Source: Falsirhodobacter sp. 20TX0035
GTDB lineage: Bacteria; Pseudomonadota; Alphaproteobacteria; Rhodobacterales; Rhodobacteraceae
DNA: 64,000 bases
Assembly: GCF_028307215.1 (NCBI RefSeq)
Contig: NZ_JAQMHV010000001.1
Location: 496,001 to 560,000, forward strand
Direction of reading: 5' to 3'
Part shown: positions 28,287 through 38,493 of the stretch, piece after piece
Numbering within the stretch: the stretch's first letter is position 1
Layout: each line of letters opens with the position of its first letter
The notes under the pieces: generated by a model
The model's input: the letters and a program-made list of their open reading frames with translations, nothing else
Told to the model about the DNA's origin: nothing
Databases searched by the model: none
Program-made: the position numbers and the translations under genes

Positions 28287-28908
28287 CCTTCTTCAGGTCG
28301 TCATAGCTCATGTTCGAATGCTTGGCGCCGTTGACGAAGATCGTTGGCGTGCCTTCGACGCCGTCTTTCTTCACATTCGCCTCATAGGTGTCGACCATGG
28401 CCTGCGCCATCGCGCCGTCCTGCATGCACTGGTCCAGCGCCGCGTCGTCCATGCCCGCCTGGCGTCCGATCTTCTTCAGGTTCTGCACCACGACCGCCGG
28501 ATCGCTGGAAGCCGCCCATTCGCGCTGCGTGTCGTAGAGGATGTCGGCGATGCCGAAATACCGCATCTCGCCGCCGCAGCGGGCGACCATCGCGGCCCAC
28601 AGGCCATAGCGGTCGAAATACACCTCGCGGAAGGTGAACTCCACCTTGCCGGTGTCGATGTAGTCGGTCTTCAGCTTGTCCATGACGTTGTTGTGGAAGT
28701 CCGCGCAATGCGGGCAGGTGTAGGAGCCGTATTCGACGACCTTCACCGGCGCGTCCTTCTGGCCCATCGTCATGTCCGCGACGACGGGGGCCGGGGCCTC
28801 GGTGGTGGTGGCGGGTGCGGGGGTGGCGGTTTGCGCCGTCGCCGCCGTGCCCATCGCGCCGAAAGCGGCGATCAGCGCCAGCGTTGCAAAGCCGTTCTTC
28901 ATCGTCAT
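28261..28908 (-). CDS. DsbA-family periplasmic thiol oxidoreductase
   Basis: 215 residues. A signal peptide (to about residue 25, AATA-QT) is followed by a Pro/Thr/Ala-rich linker and a thioredoxin-like domain with active site CPHC (Cys65, Cys68). The cis-Pro loop is [15 protein letters not shown] helical insertion between them contains two further cysteines (ARCGGEM and LDQCMQDG). This is the DsbA/BdbD-like group common in alphaproteobacteria that introduces disulfides into exported proteins. Its ATG overlaps the dciA stop by four bases; both are on the minus strand. Confidence 0.87.
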   Translation of the reverse strand: MTMKNGFATLALIAAFGAMGTAATAQTATPAPATTTEAPAPVVADMTMGQKDAPVKVVEYGSYTCPHCADFHNNVMDKLKTDYIDTGKVEFTFREVYFDRYGLWAAMVARCGGEMRYFGIADILYDTQREWAASSDPAVVVQNLKKIGRQAGMDDAALDQCMQDGAMAQAMVDTYEANVKKDGVEGTPTIFVNGAKHSNMSYDDLKKVIDAELNG

Positions 28909-29435
28909 CTGCCTTTCTTCGTTGACGCCGTTCGCGTCAGGTAACTGCGTGTGAGGTTTTCCAGCGCCGCGCGCAAGCCGTCGTCGGCCACGCCGGTGGC
29001 GCGGGTGCGGGCCTCCGCCTCGATCGCGGGATCGGGGGGCGCGGGCGCCTTGGGAAGGGCGCCGAACTCCGCCTCCCCGCCCGCAAAGCCGGTGGGCGCC
29101 GTCTGCGTCAGGTGCACGCGCGAGATGGCGGCATAGCCGTAGCAGGCGTTCACGCATCCGATCAGGCGGGGCTTCTGCATCTCCACCATCGGGGCATGGG
29201 CGGAGCGGACCAGAAGGGTCAGCGTGGCCCCGAATCCGTCGCGGGGATAGGACATCTTCACGGGCCGGGTCATGCGGGCCAGATCCTCGCCCACGATCTC
29301 GGCCCAGCCGGTCAAAAGGCGGGTGACGGCGAAGCCGCGCGATTCCCCCGCGCTGCGGATGCGGTCGCGCAGCAGGCTCGACGCCGGCTCGAACCCGCGA
29401 AAGCGGCGCTTGGTGGGGGGGACGGAGGGCGGCAT
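28905..29435 (-). CDS. dciA: DciA-family (DUF721) helicase-loader-like protein
   Basis: 176 residues from the ATG at 29435, which has AAGGA six bases upstream; a further in-frame ATG at 29513 has no ribosome site. The LTGWAEIVGEDLARMTRPVKM core and the strand motif GFGATLTLLVRSAHAPMVEMQKP identify DUF721. DciA is the ancestral loader of the replicative helicase DnaB where DnaC or DnaI is absent. The C-terminal part (after about 115) is poorly conserved and Ala/Pro-rich. It diverges from mutY over 83 bases and is coupled to the dsbA-like gene downstream. Confidence 0.82.
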   Translation of the reverse strand: MPPSVPPTKRRFRGFEPASSLLRDRIRSAGESRGFAVTRLLTGWAEIVGEDLARMTRPVKMSYPRDGFGATLTLLVRSAHAPMVEMQKPRLIGCVNACYGYAAISRVHLTQTAPTGFAGGEAEFGALPKAPAPPDPAIEAEARTRATGVADDGLRAALENLTRSYLTRTASTKKGR

Positions 29436-29518
29436 CTGGTTCCTTGCGCTGATCGTGCATATCTTGCGGCAGGCGCGCGCCCTGCGCCAGAAGAATGCCC
29501 CGAAGGACGCCATAAATA

Positions 29519-30556
29519 TTGCGTGACGACACCCTCAGCCGAACCCTGCTGGACTGGTACGACCGCCATGGCCGCACCCTGCCCTGGCGCGCCCCGCCGG
29601 GCGCGCTTCTGGCCGGCAAGACCCTTGATCCCTATCGCATCTGGCTGTCCGAGGTGATGTGCCAGCAGACCACCGTGGCCGCCGTGAAGGGGTATTTCCA
29701 GCGCTTCACCGAACGCTGGCCCACCGTGGCCGATCTGGCCGCCGCCCCGGACGCCGCCGTGATGGCCGAATGGGCGGGGCTTGGCTATTACGCCCGCGCC
29801 CGCAACCTTCTGAAATGCGCGCGCGAGGTGGTGGCCCGCCACGGCGGCCGCTTCCCCGGCAGCAAGGCCGAACTGCTGACCCTGCCCGGCATCGGTCCCT
29901 ACACGGCGGCGGCCATCGCCTCCATCGCGTTCGACGAACGGGCCACGGTGGTGGACGGCAACGTGGAACGGGTGATCACCCGCCTGCGCAAGCTGGAAAC
30001 CCCGCTACCCGTCGCGCGTCCCGAAATCGCCCGGCTGGCCGAGGCGATCACCCCCGCCCACCGCCCCGGCGACTACGCGCAGGCGGTCATGGATCTGGGC
30101 GCGACCATCTGCACCCCGCGCAACCCGGCCTGCGGCATCTGCCCGTGGATGGAGCCGTGCGCCGCACGCGCCGAAGGCATCCAGACCACCCTGCCCCGCA
30201 AGCTACCGAAGACCGCGAAACCCGTGCGCGAAGGCACCCTCTGGCTGGCCCGCCGCGCCGACGGGCTGTGGCTGGTGGAAGATCGGCCCGACAAGGGCCT
30301 TCTGGGCGGCATGTGGGGCTGGCCCGGATCGCCCTGGGACGGCGGCGGCGGAACCGAACCACTGCGCGCCGACTGGCAGGTGGCCGGAGAGGTGCGCCAC
30401 ACCTTCAGCCATTTCCACCTGATCCTGACGGTGCTGACCGCCACCGTTCCACCCGGTGCCAATCCCGAACGGGGCAGCTTCCGGCCCGTGACGGGGCGCG
30501 AACTGCCCACCGTCATGCGCAAGGCGTTCGAACTGGCCGTGCCGGGAACCGCCTGA
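29519..30556 (+). CDS. mutY: A/G-specific adenine glycosylase MutY
   Basis: 345 residues. The helix-hairpin-helix LPGIGPYTAAAIASIAF and catalytic-pocket segment LSEVMCQQTTVAAV are present. Four iron-sulfur cysteines occur with spacing C-X6-C-X2-C-X5-C in CTPRNPACGICPWMEPC. The C-terminal NUDIX-like domain has GLLGGMWGWPGSPW. MutY removes adenine opposite 8-oxoguanine. Start is a TTG at 29519 because an in-frame stop lies six bases upstream and no ATG gives the conserved N-terminus; GAAGGA is about 12 bases ahead. Confidence 0.92.
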   Translation: MRDDTLSRTLLDWYDRHGRTLPWRAPPGALLAGKTLDPYRIWLSEVMCQQTTVAAVKGYFQRFTERWPTVADLAAAPDAAVMAEWAGLGYYARARNLLKCAREVVARHGGRFPGSKAELLTLPGIGPYTAAAIASIAFDERATVVDGNVERVITRLRKLETPLPVARPEIARLAEAITPAHRPGDYAQAVMDLGATICTPRNPACGICPWMEPCAARAEGIQTTLPRKLPKTAKPVREGTLWLARRADGLWLVEDRPDKGLLGGMWGWPGSPWDGGGGTEPLRADWQVAGEVRHTFSHFHLILTVLTATVPPGANPERGSFRPVTGRELPTVMRKAFELAVPGTA

Positions 30557-30578
30557 ATGGGTTCGGCGTTTCCCGCGC

Positions 30579-31172
30579 ATGGCCGAGCATGAACAGGACC
30601 TTCAGGAGATCGTCGCGCGTCTGCGCGATCTGGGCGAGGAACAGGACGAAGTGTCCGTCCACGACCTGCGCGACGCCATGGGCGAGCGGAGCTACGGCCC
30701 CTTCCTCGCCATTCCCGCCTTGATCGAGCTGAGCCCGATCGGCGGCATTCCCGGCGTGCCCACCATGATCGCGCTGATCATCGCCATCATGGCCGCGCAG
30801 CTGGCCTTCGGGCGCAAGCATCTGTGGCTTCCCGGCTTTCTCGACAACCGGAAGGTCGGCGGCGACAAGCTGAAGAAGGGGATGGAGTGGATCGACAAGC
30901 CCGCCGGCTGGATCGACCGCCTGTTGCGCCCGCGTCTGCAGAAGGTGGCGGGCGGCGGCGGACTGCGGATCGTGGCGGTGCTGTGCATCATCCTCTGCTG
31001 CACCGTGCCGCCTCTGGAGCTGCTGCCCTTCGCCTCCTCCATCCCGATGGGGGCGATCGCGCTGATGGGGCTGGGCCTCATGGCGCGGGACGGGGTGGTG
31101 ATCCTGATCGCCTCAATCCTGTCGATGGCCAGCTTCTGGTTCATCGTCGAGGTGGCGAACGGCAAGGCATGA
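30579..31172 (+). CDS. ExoD-family membrane protein
   Basis: 197 residues. A soluble N-terminal helix region (to about 40) with LRDAMGERSYGPFLAIPALIELSPIGGIPGVP is the ExoD signature. Three to four membrane helices follow, including MIALIIAIMAAQLAF and LRIVAVLCIILCCTVPPLE. Rhizobial ExoD is needed for exopolysaccharide production and alkaline tolerance, but the mechanism is unknown. The gene stands alone 22 bases after mutY. The hairpin after its stop has its T run on the other strand. Confidence 0.82.
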   Translation: MAEHEQDLQEIVARLRDLGEEQDEVSVHDLRDAMGERSYGPFLAIPALIELSPIGGIPGVPTMIALIIAIMAAQLAFGRKHLWLPGFLDNRKVGGDKLKKGMEWIDKPAGWIDRLLRPRLQKVAGGGGLRIVAVLCIILCCTVPPLELLPFASSIPMGAIALMGLGLMARDGVVILIASILSMASFWFIVEVANGKA

Positions 31173-31199
31173 AAAAACCCTGCCGTGGAAACGGCAGGG
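31172..31199 (-). terminator. Terminator of ccrM
   Basis: Nine-pair stem CCCTGCCGT/ACGGCAGGG with GGAA loop. On the minus strand the stem is followed by six T residues, 50 bases after the ccrM stop, so it serves ccrM rather than exoD. Confidence 0.8.
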
Positions 31200-31248
31200 C
31201 AAGTCGCATCGCGCAGGCAGCGCCGCGATGCGGGCAACGTCCTTCGGA

Positions 31249-32451
<1,203 letters not shown>

Positions 32452-32454
32452 GAT

Positions 32455-33075
32455 TTACCCTTGATACAAGATGTTGTGGATGGTTTTGAACGAACGCCTA
32501 TGGTGCGGAGTTATCCCCAAATCTTGCAGCGCGGCCTGATGCTGGGCCGTGCCATAGCCCGCGTTCCGTTCCCACCCGTATCCGGGATGCGCCAGCGCCA
32601 GATCGCACATGATCCGGTCCCGCGCCACCTTGGCCACGATGGACGCTGCCGCGATGGACAGCGAGCGCGCGTCCCCCTTCACCAGCGGCACGCAGTGGCA
32701 GGCCAGATCCCGCACCTTCAGATTGCCATCCACCAGCACGCAATCGGCGATCCGCGCCAGCCCCGCCACCGCCCGCCGCATCGCCAAATGGCTGGCCCAC
32801 AGGATGTTCAGGCGGTCGATCTCCTCTACGCTGGCATGGGCGACGCAGACTTCGGCGACGGCGTGGATCTCGGCGGCCAAGGCCTCGCGCCGTGCCGCCG
32901 TCAGCTTCTTGGAATCGTTCAGCCCGGCGGGAATGCGGCCGGGATGCAGGCAGACGGCGGCGGCTGTGACGGGACCGGCCAGCGGGCCGCGGCCCACCTC
33001 GTCCACGCCGGCGATGCACAGGAAGCCGCGGATGCGGGCCTCGTCCTCGTGCTGGAAATCGGGAAGCTGGATCAT
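32455..33075 (-). CDS. rnhB: Ribonuclease HII
   Basis: 206 residues. The first catalytic motif reads [21 protein letters not shown], and [15 protein letters not shown] and the later [14 protein letters not shown] complete the RNase HII set. The enzyme nicks RNA-DNA hybrids, including single misincorporated ribonucleotides. Start ATG has AAGGAG eight bases upstream on the minus strand. The rnhB-ccrM order is frequent in alphaproteobacteria, but the 105-base spacer with its own motifs suggests ccrM also has a private promoter. Confidence 0.93.
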   Translation of the reverse strand: MIQLPDFQHEDEARIRGFLCIAGVDEVGRGPLAGPVTAAAVCLHPGRIPAGLNDSKKLTAARREALAAEIHAVAEVCVAHASVEEIDRLNILWASHLAMRRAVAGLARIADCVLVDGNLKVRDLACHCVPLVKGDARSLSIAAASIVAKVARDRIMCDLALAHPGYGWERNAGYGTAQHQAALQDLGITPHHRRSFKTIHNILYQG

Positions 33076-33129
33076 GTCCGGCTCCTTACCGCGATGTCAT
33101 GCGGCTGTCACGCCTCGGGGGCAAAACGC

Positions 33130-33158
33130 TTGCACCGGACAGGGTGCGCCCATATATG
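33130..33158 (+). promoter_or_regulatory. Sigma-70-type promoter of nspC
   Basis: TTGCAC (33130-33135), a 17-base spacer, and TATATG (33153-33158), about 40 bases before the nspC ATG. Spacing is ideal and both boxes are close to consensus. Confidence 0.5.
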
Positions 33159-33197
33159 CGCCCCTCACTTTCCCTTTGGTCCTGCGGGGGGCGCGCC

Positions 33198-34292
33198 ATG
33201 ATCCAGACACCTTATTACCTGATCGACAAGGCCGCTGTCCTGCGGAACATGCGCATCGTCGAACGTCTGTGCGAGGCGTCCGGCGCGAAGGCCCTGCTGG
33301 CGCTGAAGTGCTTCGCCACATGGCCGGTGTTCGACGTGATGCAGCCCTACATGGCCGGCACCACCTCCTCCTCCCTGTTCGAGCTGCGTCTGGGGCGCGA
33401 GAAGTTCGGCAAGGAAACCCATGCCTATTCGGTGGCGTGGGGCGAGGACGAGATCGACGAGGCCGTGTCCTACGCCGACAAGATCATCTTCAACACCATC
33501 GGCCAGCTGGAGCGGTTCGAGGACCGCGCCGCGGGGATCGCGCGCGGGCTGCGCCTGAACCCGGGCATCTCCACCTCCGGCTTCGATCTGGCGGACCCGG
33601 CGCGCAAGTTCAGCCGGCTGGGCGAATGGGACGCGGACAAGATCGCGGCCGTGATCGACCGCATCTCGGGCTTCATGATCCACTACAACTGCGAGAACGG
33701 GGATTTCGACCTGTTCGACCGCCAGTTGTCGGACATCGAAAGCCGCTTCGGCCACCTGCTGGAACAGGTGGAATGGGTCAGCCTGGGCGGCGGCATCCAC
33801 TTCACCGGTGAAGGCTACCCGCTGGAGAAGCTCGCCGCACGGCTGAAGGCGTTTTCCGAACGCTTTGGCGTGCAGGTCTATCTGGAGCCGGGCGAGGCGT
33901 CGATCACCAACACCGCGAGCCTGGAGGTCACGGTGCTGGACATCCTCGACAACGGCAAGCAACTCGCCATAGTGGACTCCTCGGTCGAGGCGCACATGCT
34001 GGACCTGCTGATCTACCGCATTCCGGGCAAGATGCTGACCTCTGGCCCGCACGAATACCAGGTGGCGGGCAAGTCCTGCCTGGCCGGCGACATCTATGGC
34101 GACTTCTCCTTCCCCGCCCCGCTGAAGGTCGGCGACCGGCTGTCCATCGCGGACGCCGCCGGCTACACCATGGTGAAGAAGAACTGGTTCAACGGCGTGA
34201 AGATGCCCTCCATCGTCGTGCGTGAACTGGACGGCACGGAACGTGTCGCCCGCGAATTCGGCTATGCCGATTACGAGAGCAGCCTCGGCTGA
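33198..34292 (+). CDS. nspC: Carboxynorspermidine/carboxyspermidine decarboxylase
   Basis: 364 residues, alanine-racemase-fold PLP enzyme. The cofactor lysine is Lys37 in ALLALKCFATWPVFD, and LGGGIHFTGEGYP and VYLEPGEASITNTA bind the phosphate and substrate. NspC proteins decarboxylate carboxynorspermidine or carboxyspermidine, the last step of the AdoMet-independent polyamine route. The matching dehydrogenase is the next gene, which supports the call over diaminopimelate decarboxylase (no lysA context, and the CFATW motif is NspC-like). Start ATG at 33198; an in-frame ATG at 33099 lies upstream of the promoter. Confidence 0.9.
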   Translation: MIQTPYYLIDKAAVLRNMRIVERLCEASGAKALLALKCFATWPVFDVMQPYMAGTTSSSLFELRLGREKFGKETHAYSVAWGEDEIDEAVSYADKIIFNTIGQLERFEDRAAGIARGLRLNPGISTSGFDLADPARKFSRLGEWDADKIAAVIDRISGFMIHYNCENGDFDLFDRQLSDIESRFGHLLEQVEWVSLGGGIHFTGEGYPLEKLAARLKAFSERFGVQVYLEPGEASITNTASLEVTVLDILDNGKQLAIVDSSVEAHMLDLLIYRIPGKMLTSGPHEYQVAGKSCLAGDIYGDFSFPAPLKVGDRLSIADAAGYTMVKKNWFNGVKMPSIVVRELDGTERVAREFGYADYESSLG

Positions 34293-34302
34293 TCCCCCCT
34301 CC

Positions 34303-34318
34303 GTCGGCTTTGGCCGAC
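34303..34318 (+). other. Small intergenic hairpin, nspC / dehydrogenase
   Basis: GTCGGC-TTTG-GCCGAC, a six-pair stem without a T run, between the two polyamine genes. It could tune downstream expression or protect the upstream mRNA; not a convincing terminator. Confidence 0.35.
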
Positions 34319-34352
34319 ACCTTCCCTCTGTCCTTAAAGGAGACGGTTCGAA

Positions 34353-35588
34353 GTGAAGCGAAACGTGTTGATCATCGGCGCCGGCGGCGTCGCGCAAGTG
34401 GTGGCGCATAAATGCGCGCAGAACAACGATCGGTTGGGCGACCTGCACATCGCCAGCCGGACGGTCGCGAAATGCGAGGCCATCCTTGCATCGGTCAACG
34501 AAAAGGGATCGATGAAGACCCCGGGCGTGTTCAAGGCCCATGCGGTGGACGCGATGAACAGCGACGCGGTGGCCGCGCTGATCCGCGACACCGGCGCGCA
34601 GATCGTGATCAACGTGGGCTCCGCCTTCGTGAACATGACGGTGCTGGAGGCCTGCATCCAGACCGGCACCGCCTATCTGGACACCGCGATCCACGAGGAT
34701 CCGAAGAAGATCTGCGAAACGCCGCCGTGGTACGGCAACTACGAATGGAAGCGGCGCGAGCGGTGCGCCGAAGCCGGCGTGACTGCCATCCTGGGCGTGG
34801 GCTTCGATCCGGGTGTGGTGAACGCCTATGCGCGTCTGGCGGCGGACGGCATGGACACGGTCACCTCCATCGACATCGTGGACATCAACGCAGGCTCGCA
34901 CGGGCGCTGGTTCTCCACCAACTTTGATCCGGAGATCAACTTCCGCGAATTCACCGGCACGGTCTACAGCTGGCAGAAGGGCGCATGGCAGGAAAACGCC
35001 ATGTTTGAGGTGGGCCATGAATTCGACCTGCCCGTCGTGGGCAAGCAGAAGGCCTACATGACCGGCCATGACGAGGTGCATTCGCTGTCGGCGAACTATC
35101 CGCAGGCCGACGTGCGCTTCTGGATGGGCTTTGGCGATCACTACATCAACGTCTTCACCGTGCTGAACAAGCTGGGCCTTTTGTCCGAAAAGCCGGTGAC
35201 CACCGCCGAGGGGCTGGAGGTCGTGCCGCTGAAGGTGGTGAAGGCCGTTCTGCCCGATCCCGCAAGCCTCGCCCCCGACTATGTCGGCAAGACCTGCATC
35301 GGCGACATCGTGAAGGGCACGAAGGACGGGGCCGAGGTCGAGACGTTCATCTACAACGTCGCCGACCACAAGGAGGCGTTCGAGGAGACCGGCAGCCAAG
35401 GCATCAGCTACACCGCCGGCGTGCCGCCGGTGGCGGCCGCGCTGCTGCTGGCCGACGGCACGTGGGACGTGGCCCGCATGGTCAACGTGGAGGAGCTGGA
35501 CCCCCGGCCCTTCCTGTCCCTGCTGAACACCATGGGCCTGCCCACCCGCATCAAGGACGCCGACGGCGACCGTCCGTTCACCGGGTGA
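34353..35588 (+). CDS. Carboxy(nor)spermidine dehydrogenase (saccharopine-dehydrogenase family)
   Basis: 411 residues from a GTG with AAAGGAG about 10 bases upstream. The Rossmann fold begins VLIIGAGGVAQVVAHK. Later motifs TAYLDTAIHEDP, GVGFDPGVVNAYAR and GISYTAGVPPVAAALLL are typical of the Lys9-like family. The enzyme condenses aspartate semialdehyde with putrescine or diaminopropane using NADPH; NspC then decarboxylates the product to spermidine or norspermidine. No agmatinase or ornithine decarboxylase lies nearby, so the diamine must come from elsewhere in the genome. Confidence 0.88.
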   Translation: MKRNVLIIGAGGVAQVVAHKCAQNNDRLGDLHIASRTVAKCEAILASVNEKGSMKTPGVFKAHAVDAMNSDAVAALIRDTGAQIVINVGSAFVNMTVLEACIQTGTAYLDTAIHEDPKKICETPPWYGNYEWKRRERCAEAGVTAILGVGFDPGVVNAYARLAADGMDTVTSIDIVDINAGSHGRWFSTNFDPEINFREFTGTVYSWQKGAWQENAMFEVGHEFDLPVVGKQKAYMTGHDEVHSLSANYPQADVRFWMGFGDHYINVFTVLNKLGLLSEKPVTTAEGLEVVPLKVVKAVLPDPASLAPDYVGKTCIGDIVKGTKDGAEVETFIYNVADHKEAFEETGSQGISYTAGVPPVAAALLLADGTWDVARMVNVEELDPRPFLSLLNTMGLPTRIKDADGDRPFTG

Positions 35589-35651
35589 CGCGGCGTTTCG
35601 CGTTTCCCCTCTGGAAACCCGGACCCGATCCTTTAAGTACATCCTGTCGTG

Positions 35652-35675
35652 AAGGGCGAGCCAAGGCTTGCCCTT
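35652..35675 (+). other. Intergenic hairpin after polyamine genes
   Basis: AAGGGCGAGCC and GGCTTGCCCTT form an eleven-pair stem (one G-U pair) with a two-base loop, 63 bases after the dehydrogenase stop and just before the kinase start. No T tract; possibly a weak or Rho-assisted terminator. Confidence 0.4.
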
Positions 35676-35696
35676 CAGTCTTCGGGGGAGAGAGAT

Positions 35697-38279
35697 GTGA
35701 CCGAGTTGAACCACGCATGCCCGTCATGGCTGTCCGGAGACAGCGAGACCGCGGCCCTGATCGCGGGCTTCGACTGGTCGTCCACCCCCCTCGGCCCCAT
35801 CGGGGACTGGTCGCAGGCCCTGCGATCGGGCGTGGACACGATCGTGAACTCTCCCATCCCCAAGGTGCTGCTGTGGGGACCGGACCACCGCATGATCTAC
35901 AACGACGCCTACCGCGAGATCATCGGCGACTATCATCCCGGCGCGCTGGGCGGGCCGGTCGCGGTCGTGCTGTCGGAGGTCTGGGACTTCACCGGCCGCG
36001 TGCTGGAGGCGGCGCGGCGCGGACAGGCGCAGACCTATCGCAACCAGCGCCTGACCCTGATGCGGCAGGGAATGCGCCAGGATCTTGTCTTCGATCTGTT
36101 CTACACCCCCATCCGCGACATGGACGGAACCGTCGGCGGCATTCTGTGCACGGTTCTGGAAACGACACCCCTCGTGCAGACGCAGCGCGACCTGAAGCGC
36201 AGCAACGAACGCTTCGCGGCGGCGGTGGGCGCCCTGCACGGCGTGCTGTGGACCAACACCCCCGACGGGCGGATGGAAGGCGAACAGCCCGGCTGGGCCA
36301 AGCTGACCGGGCAGGTCATGGCCGAATACCAAGGCCTTGGCTGGGCCGAGGCGGTGCATCCGGAGGACCGCGCCTCGTCCGTCGTCGCCTGGCAGGAGGC
36401 GGTGGCCACGAAATCCACCTTCGTGCACGAACACCGCGTGCGACGTGCGGACGGCACCTGGTGCCATTTCGCGATCCGCAGCGTGCCGATCTTCGACGAA
36501 CAGGGCGCCATCCGCGAATGGGTGGGCATCCACACCGACATCACGGCCCAGCGTCTGGCCGAAACCGCCCTTGTGCGCCACGCCGAGGATCTGCAGCGCC
36601 AGATCCGCCATCGCGAACGGGCCGAGGAACAGCTTCGCGCCCTCAACGAGACGCTGGAGGCGCGCATCATCGCCGCCGTGGACGAACGCCGTCAGGCGCA
36701 GGTGGCGCTGGCGCAGGCGCAGAAGATGGAAAGCATCGGCAAGCTGACCGGCGGCATCGCGCACGATTTCAACAACCTGTTGCAGGTCGTGTCGGGCAAC
36801 CTCCAGCTTCTGGCTACCGATGTGATGAACAACGAACGCGCCGAACGCCGCGTGGCGAACGCCATGGCGGGCGTGGCGCGGGGCGCGAAGCTCGCCTCGC
36901 AGCTTCTGGCCTTCGGCCGCCGCCAGGCGCTGGAGCCGCGGGTGGTCAACGTCACCCGTTTCGTGCGCAACATGGACGACATGCTGCACCGCGCCCTGGG
37001 CGAGGGGATCGAGATCGAGACCATCGCCGGCGGCAGCCTGTGGAACACCTTCATCGACCCCACCCAGATCGAGAACGCGCTGCTGAACCTGGCCATCAAC
37101 GCCCGCGACGCGATGGACGGCCAAGGCAAGCTGACGATCGAGCTGGGGAATGCCAGCCTCGATGAAACCTATGCGCGCCACCATGACGAGGTGGAGGCCG
37201 GGCAGTACGTGATGCTGGCGGTGACGGACACCGGCTGCGGCATGGCGCCGGACGTCCTTGCCCGCGTGTTCGAGCCGTTCTTCTCCACCAAGGGGGAAGG
37301 CAAGGGGTCGGGGCTGGGACTGTCCATGGTCTACGGCTTCGTCAAGCAGTCGGGCGGCCACATCAAGATCTATTCCGAGGTGGGCCACGGCACCACCATC
37401 CGCCTCTATCTGCCCCGCGCGCTGGAAAGCGAGGACGTGGAGGTCGTGGCGGTGAACGAACCCGTCAAGGGCGGCACCGAGACGGTTCTGGTGGTGGAGG
37501 ATGACGAGGACGTCCGCAACACCGTGGTCGAGCTGCTGACGGAACTCGGCTACAGCGTGCTGCGGGCGGTGGACGCGCAGTCCGGCCTGACCGTGATCGA
37601 AAGCGGCATCAAGATCGACCTTCTGTTCACCGACGTGGTCATGCCGGGCACGCTGAAAAGCCCGGAACTGGCGCGCAAGGCGAAGGAGCGTCTGCCGGAA
37701 CTCGCCGTGCTCTTCACCTCCGGCTATACCGAGAATTCGATCGTGCATGGCGGGCGTCTGGACGCGGGGGTGGAGCTGATCTCCAAGCCCTACACGCGCG
37801 AGGCGCTGGCCCGGAAGATCCGCCACGTGCTGGCGAACGAGGCGCAGCGCCGCACGGCCACCGCCCCGGCCCCTGCCGCCGCACCCGCCCCGGCCGCACC
37901 AGCCGCCACCCGCACCCATGCGGTCATGCTGGTGGAGGACGACGCCCTGATCCGGATGAGCACGGCGGACCTTCTGGAAGACATGGGCCACACCGTCTGC
38001 GCCGCCGCCAGCGCCGAGGAAGCGCTGGTCATGCTGCAGGGCCACACGATCGACGTGCTGGTCACCGACCTGAACCTGCCGCGCATGGACGGGCTGCACC
38101 TGATCGAGCGTGTGCTGGAGGCGCATCCCGACATGGCCGTGGTTCTGGCGACGGGCGACAGCGGGATCGACTGCGACCGCGCCACCCGTCTGGAAAAGCC
38201 CTATGGCCATGCGGATCTGAGCGCGGCGATCGCGCAGGCCGTGGCGCGGGTGCGGCAGGTGGCCCCTGTCCGCGGATAG
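35697..38279 (+). CDS. Soluble hybrid histidine kinase: PAS-PAS-HisKA-HATPase-REC-REC
   Basis: 860 residues from a GTG with GGGGGAGAG eight bases ahead; an earlier GTG at 35649 lies in a hairpin. No membrane segment or signal peptide is visible. Two PAS-like sensor domains (about 15-165 and 175-300) are followed by a coiled-coil and the phospho-acceptor GGIAHDFNNLL (His near 354). The ATPase part has GTGKGSGLGLS-type residues (KGEGKGSGLGLSMVYGF). Two receiver domains have Asp near 645 (LLFTDVVMPG) and 791 (LVTDLNLP), joined by an Ala/Pro linker. It has no partner regulator nearby. Signal and output are unknown. Confidence 0.88.
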   Translation: MTELNHACPSWLSGDSETAALIAGFDWSSTPLGPIGDWSQALRSGVDTIVNSPIPKVLLWGPDHRMIYNDAYREIIGDYHPGALGGPVAVVLSEVWDFTGRVLEAARRGQAQTYRNQRLTLMRQGMRQDLVFDLFYTPIRDMDGTVGGILCTVLETTPLVQTQRDLKRSNERFAAAVGALHGVLWTNTPDGRMEGEQPGWAKLTGQVMAEYQGLGWAEAVHPEDRASSVVAWQEAVATKSTFVHEHRVRRADGTWCHFAIRSVPIFDEQGAIREWVGIHTDITAQRLAETALVRHAEDLQRQIRHRERAEEQLRALNETLEARIIAAVDERRQAQVALAQAQKMESIGKLTGGIAHDFNNLLQVVSGNLQLLATDVMNNERAERRVANAMAGVARGAKLASQLLAFGRRQALEPRVVNVTRFVRNMDDMLHRALGEGIEIETIAGGSLWNTFIDPTQIENALLNLAINARDAMDGQGKLTIELGNASLDETYARHHDEVEAGQYVMLAVTDTGCGMAPDVLARVFEPFFSTKGEGKGSGLGLSMVYGFVKQSGGHIKIYSEVGHGTTIRLYLPRALESEDVEVVAVNEPVKGGTETVLVVEDDEDVRNTVVELLTELGYSVLRAVDAQSGLTVIESGIKIDLLFTDVVMPGTLKSPELARKAKERLPELAVLFTSGYTENSIVHGGRLDAGVELISKPYTREALARKIRHVLANEAQRRTATAPAPAAAPAPAAPAATRTHAVMLVEDDALIRMSTADLLEDMGHTVCAAASAEEALVMLQGHTIDVLVTDLNLPRMDGLHLIERVLEAHPDMAVVLATGDSGIDCDRATRLEKPYGHADLSAAIAQAVARVRQVAPVRG

Positions 38280-38286
38280 GATCACG

Positions 38287-38493
38287 GTGCGCGTCACGCC
38301 AAGGGCGTCGCGCAACGAGGTTCGGGCCGGCGAGGATGGCAACCTGCGCATCCTTGTCACCGCCGTGCCGGAAGACGGAAAGGCCACTGATGCCGCCCGA
38401 AAGCTTCTGGCGCGGCATCTCGATGTCGCGCCCACGCGCCTTGTGCTAGTGCAAGGCGCGCAAAGCCGCACCAAGACCTTCCGGCTGGACTGA
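38287..38493 (+). CDS. DUF167 (YggU) family protein
   Basis: 68 residues from a GTG with TAGGA five bases upstream, seven bases after the kinase stop. VRVTPRASRNEV at the N-terminus and DGKATDAARKLLARHL in the centre match the DUF167 fold (YggU, MTH637). Function is unknown; in many genomes it follows yggT. The stop adjoins the stop of convergent kdpE. Confidence 0.8.
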   Translation: MRVTPRASRNEVRAGEDGNLRILVTAVPEDGKATDAARKLLARHLDVAPTRLVLVQGAQSRTKTFRLD

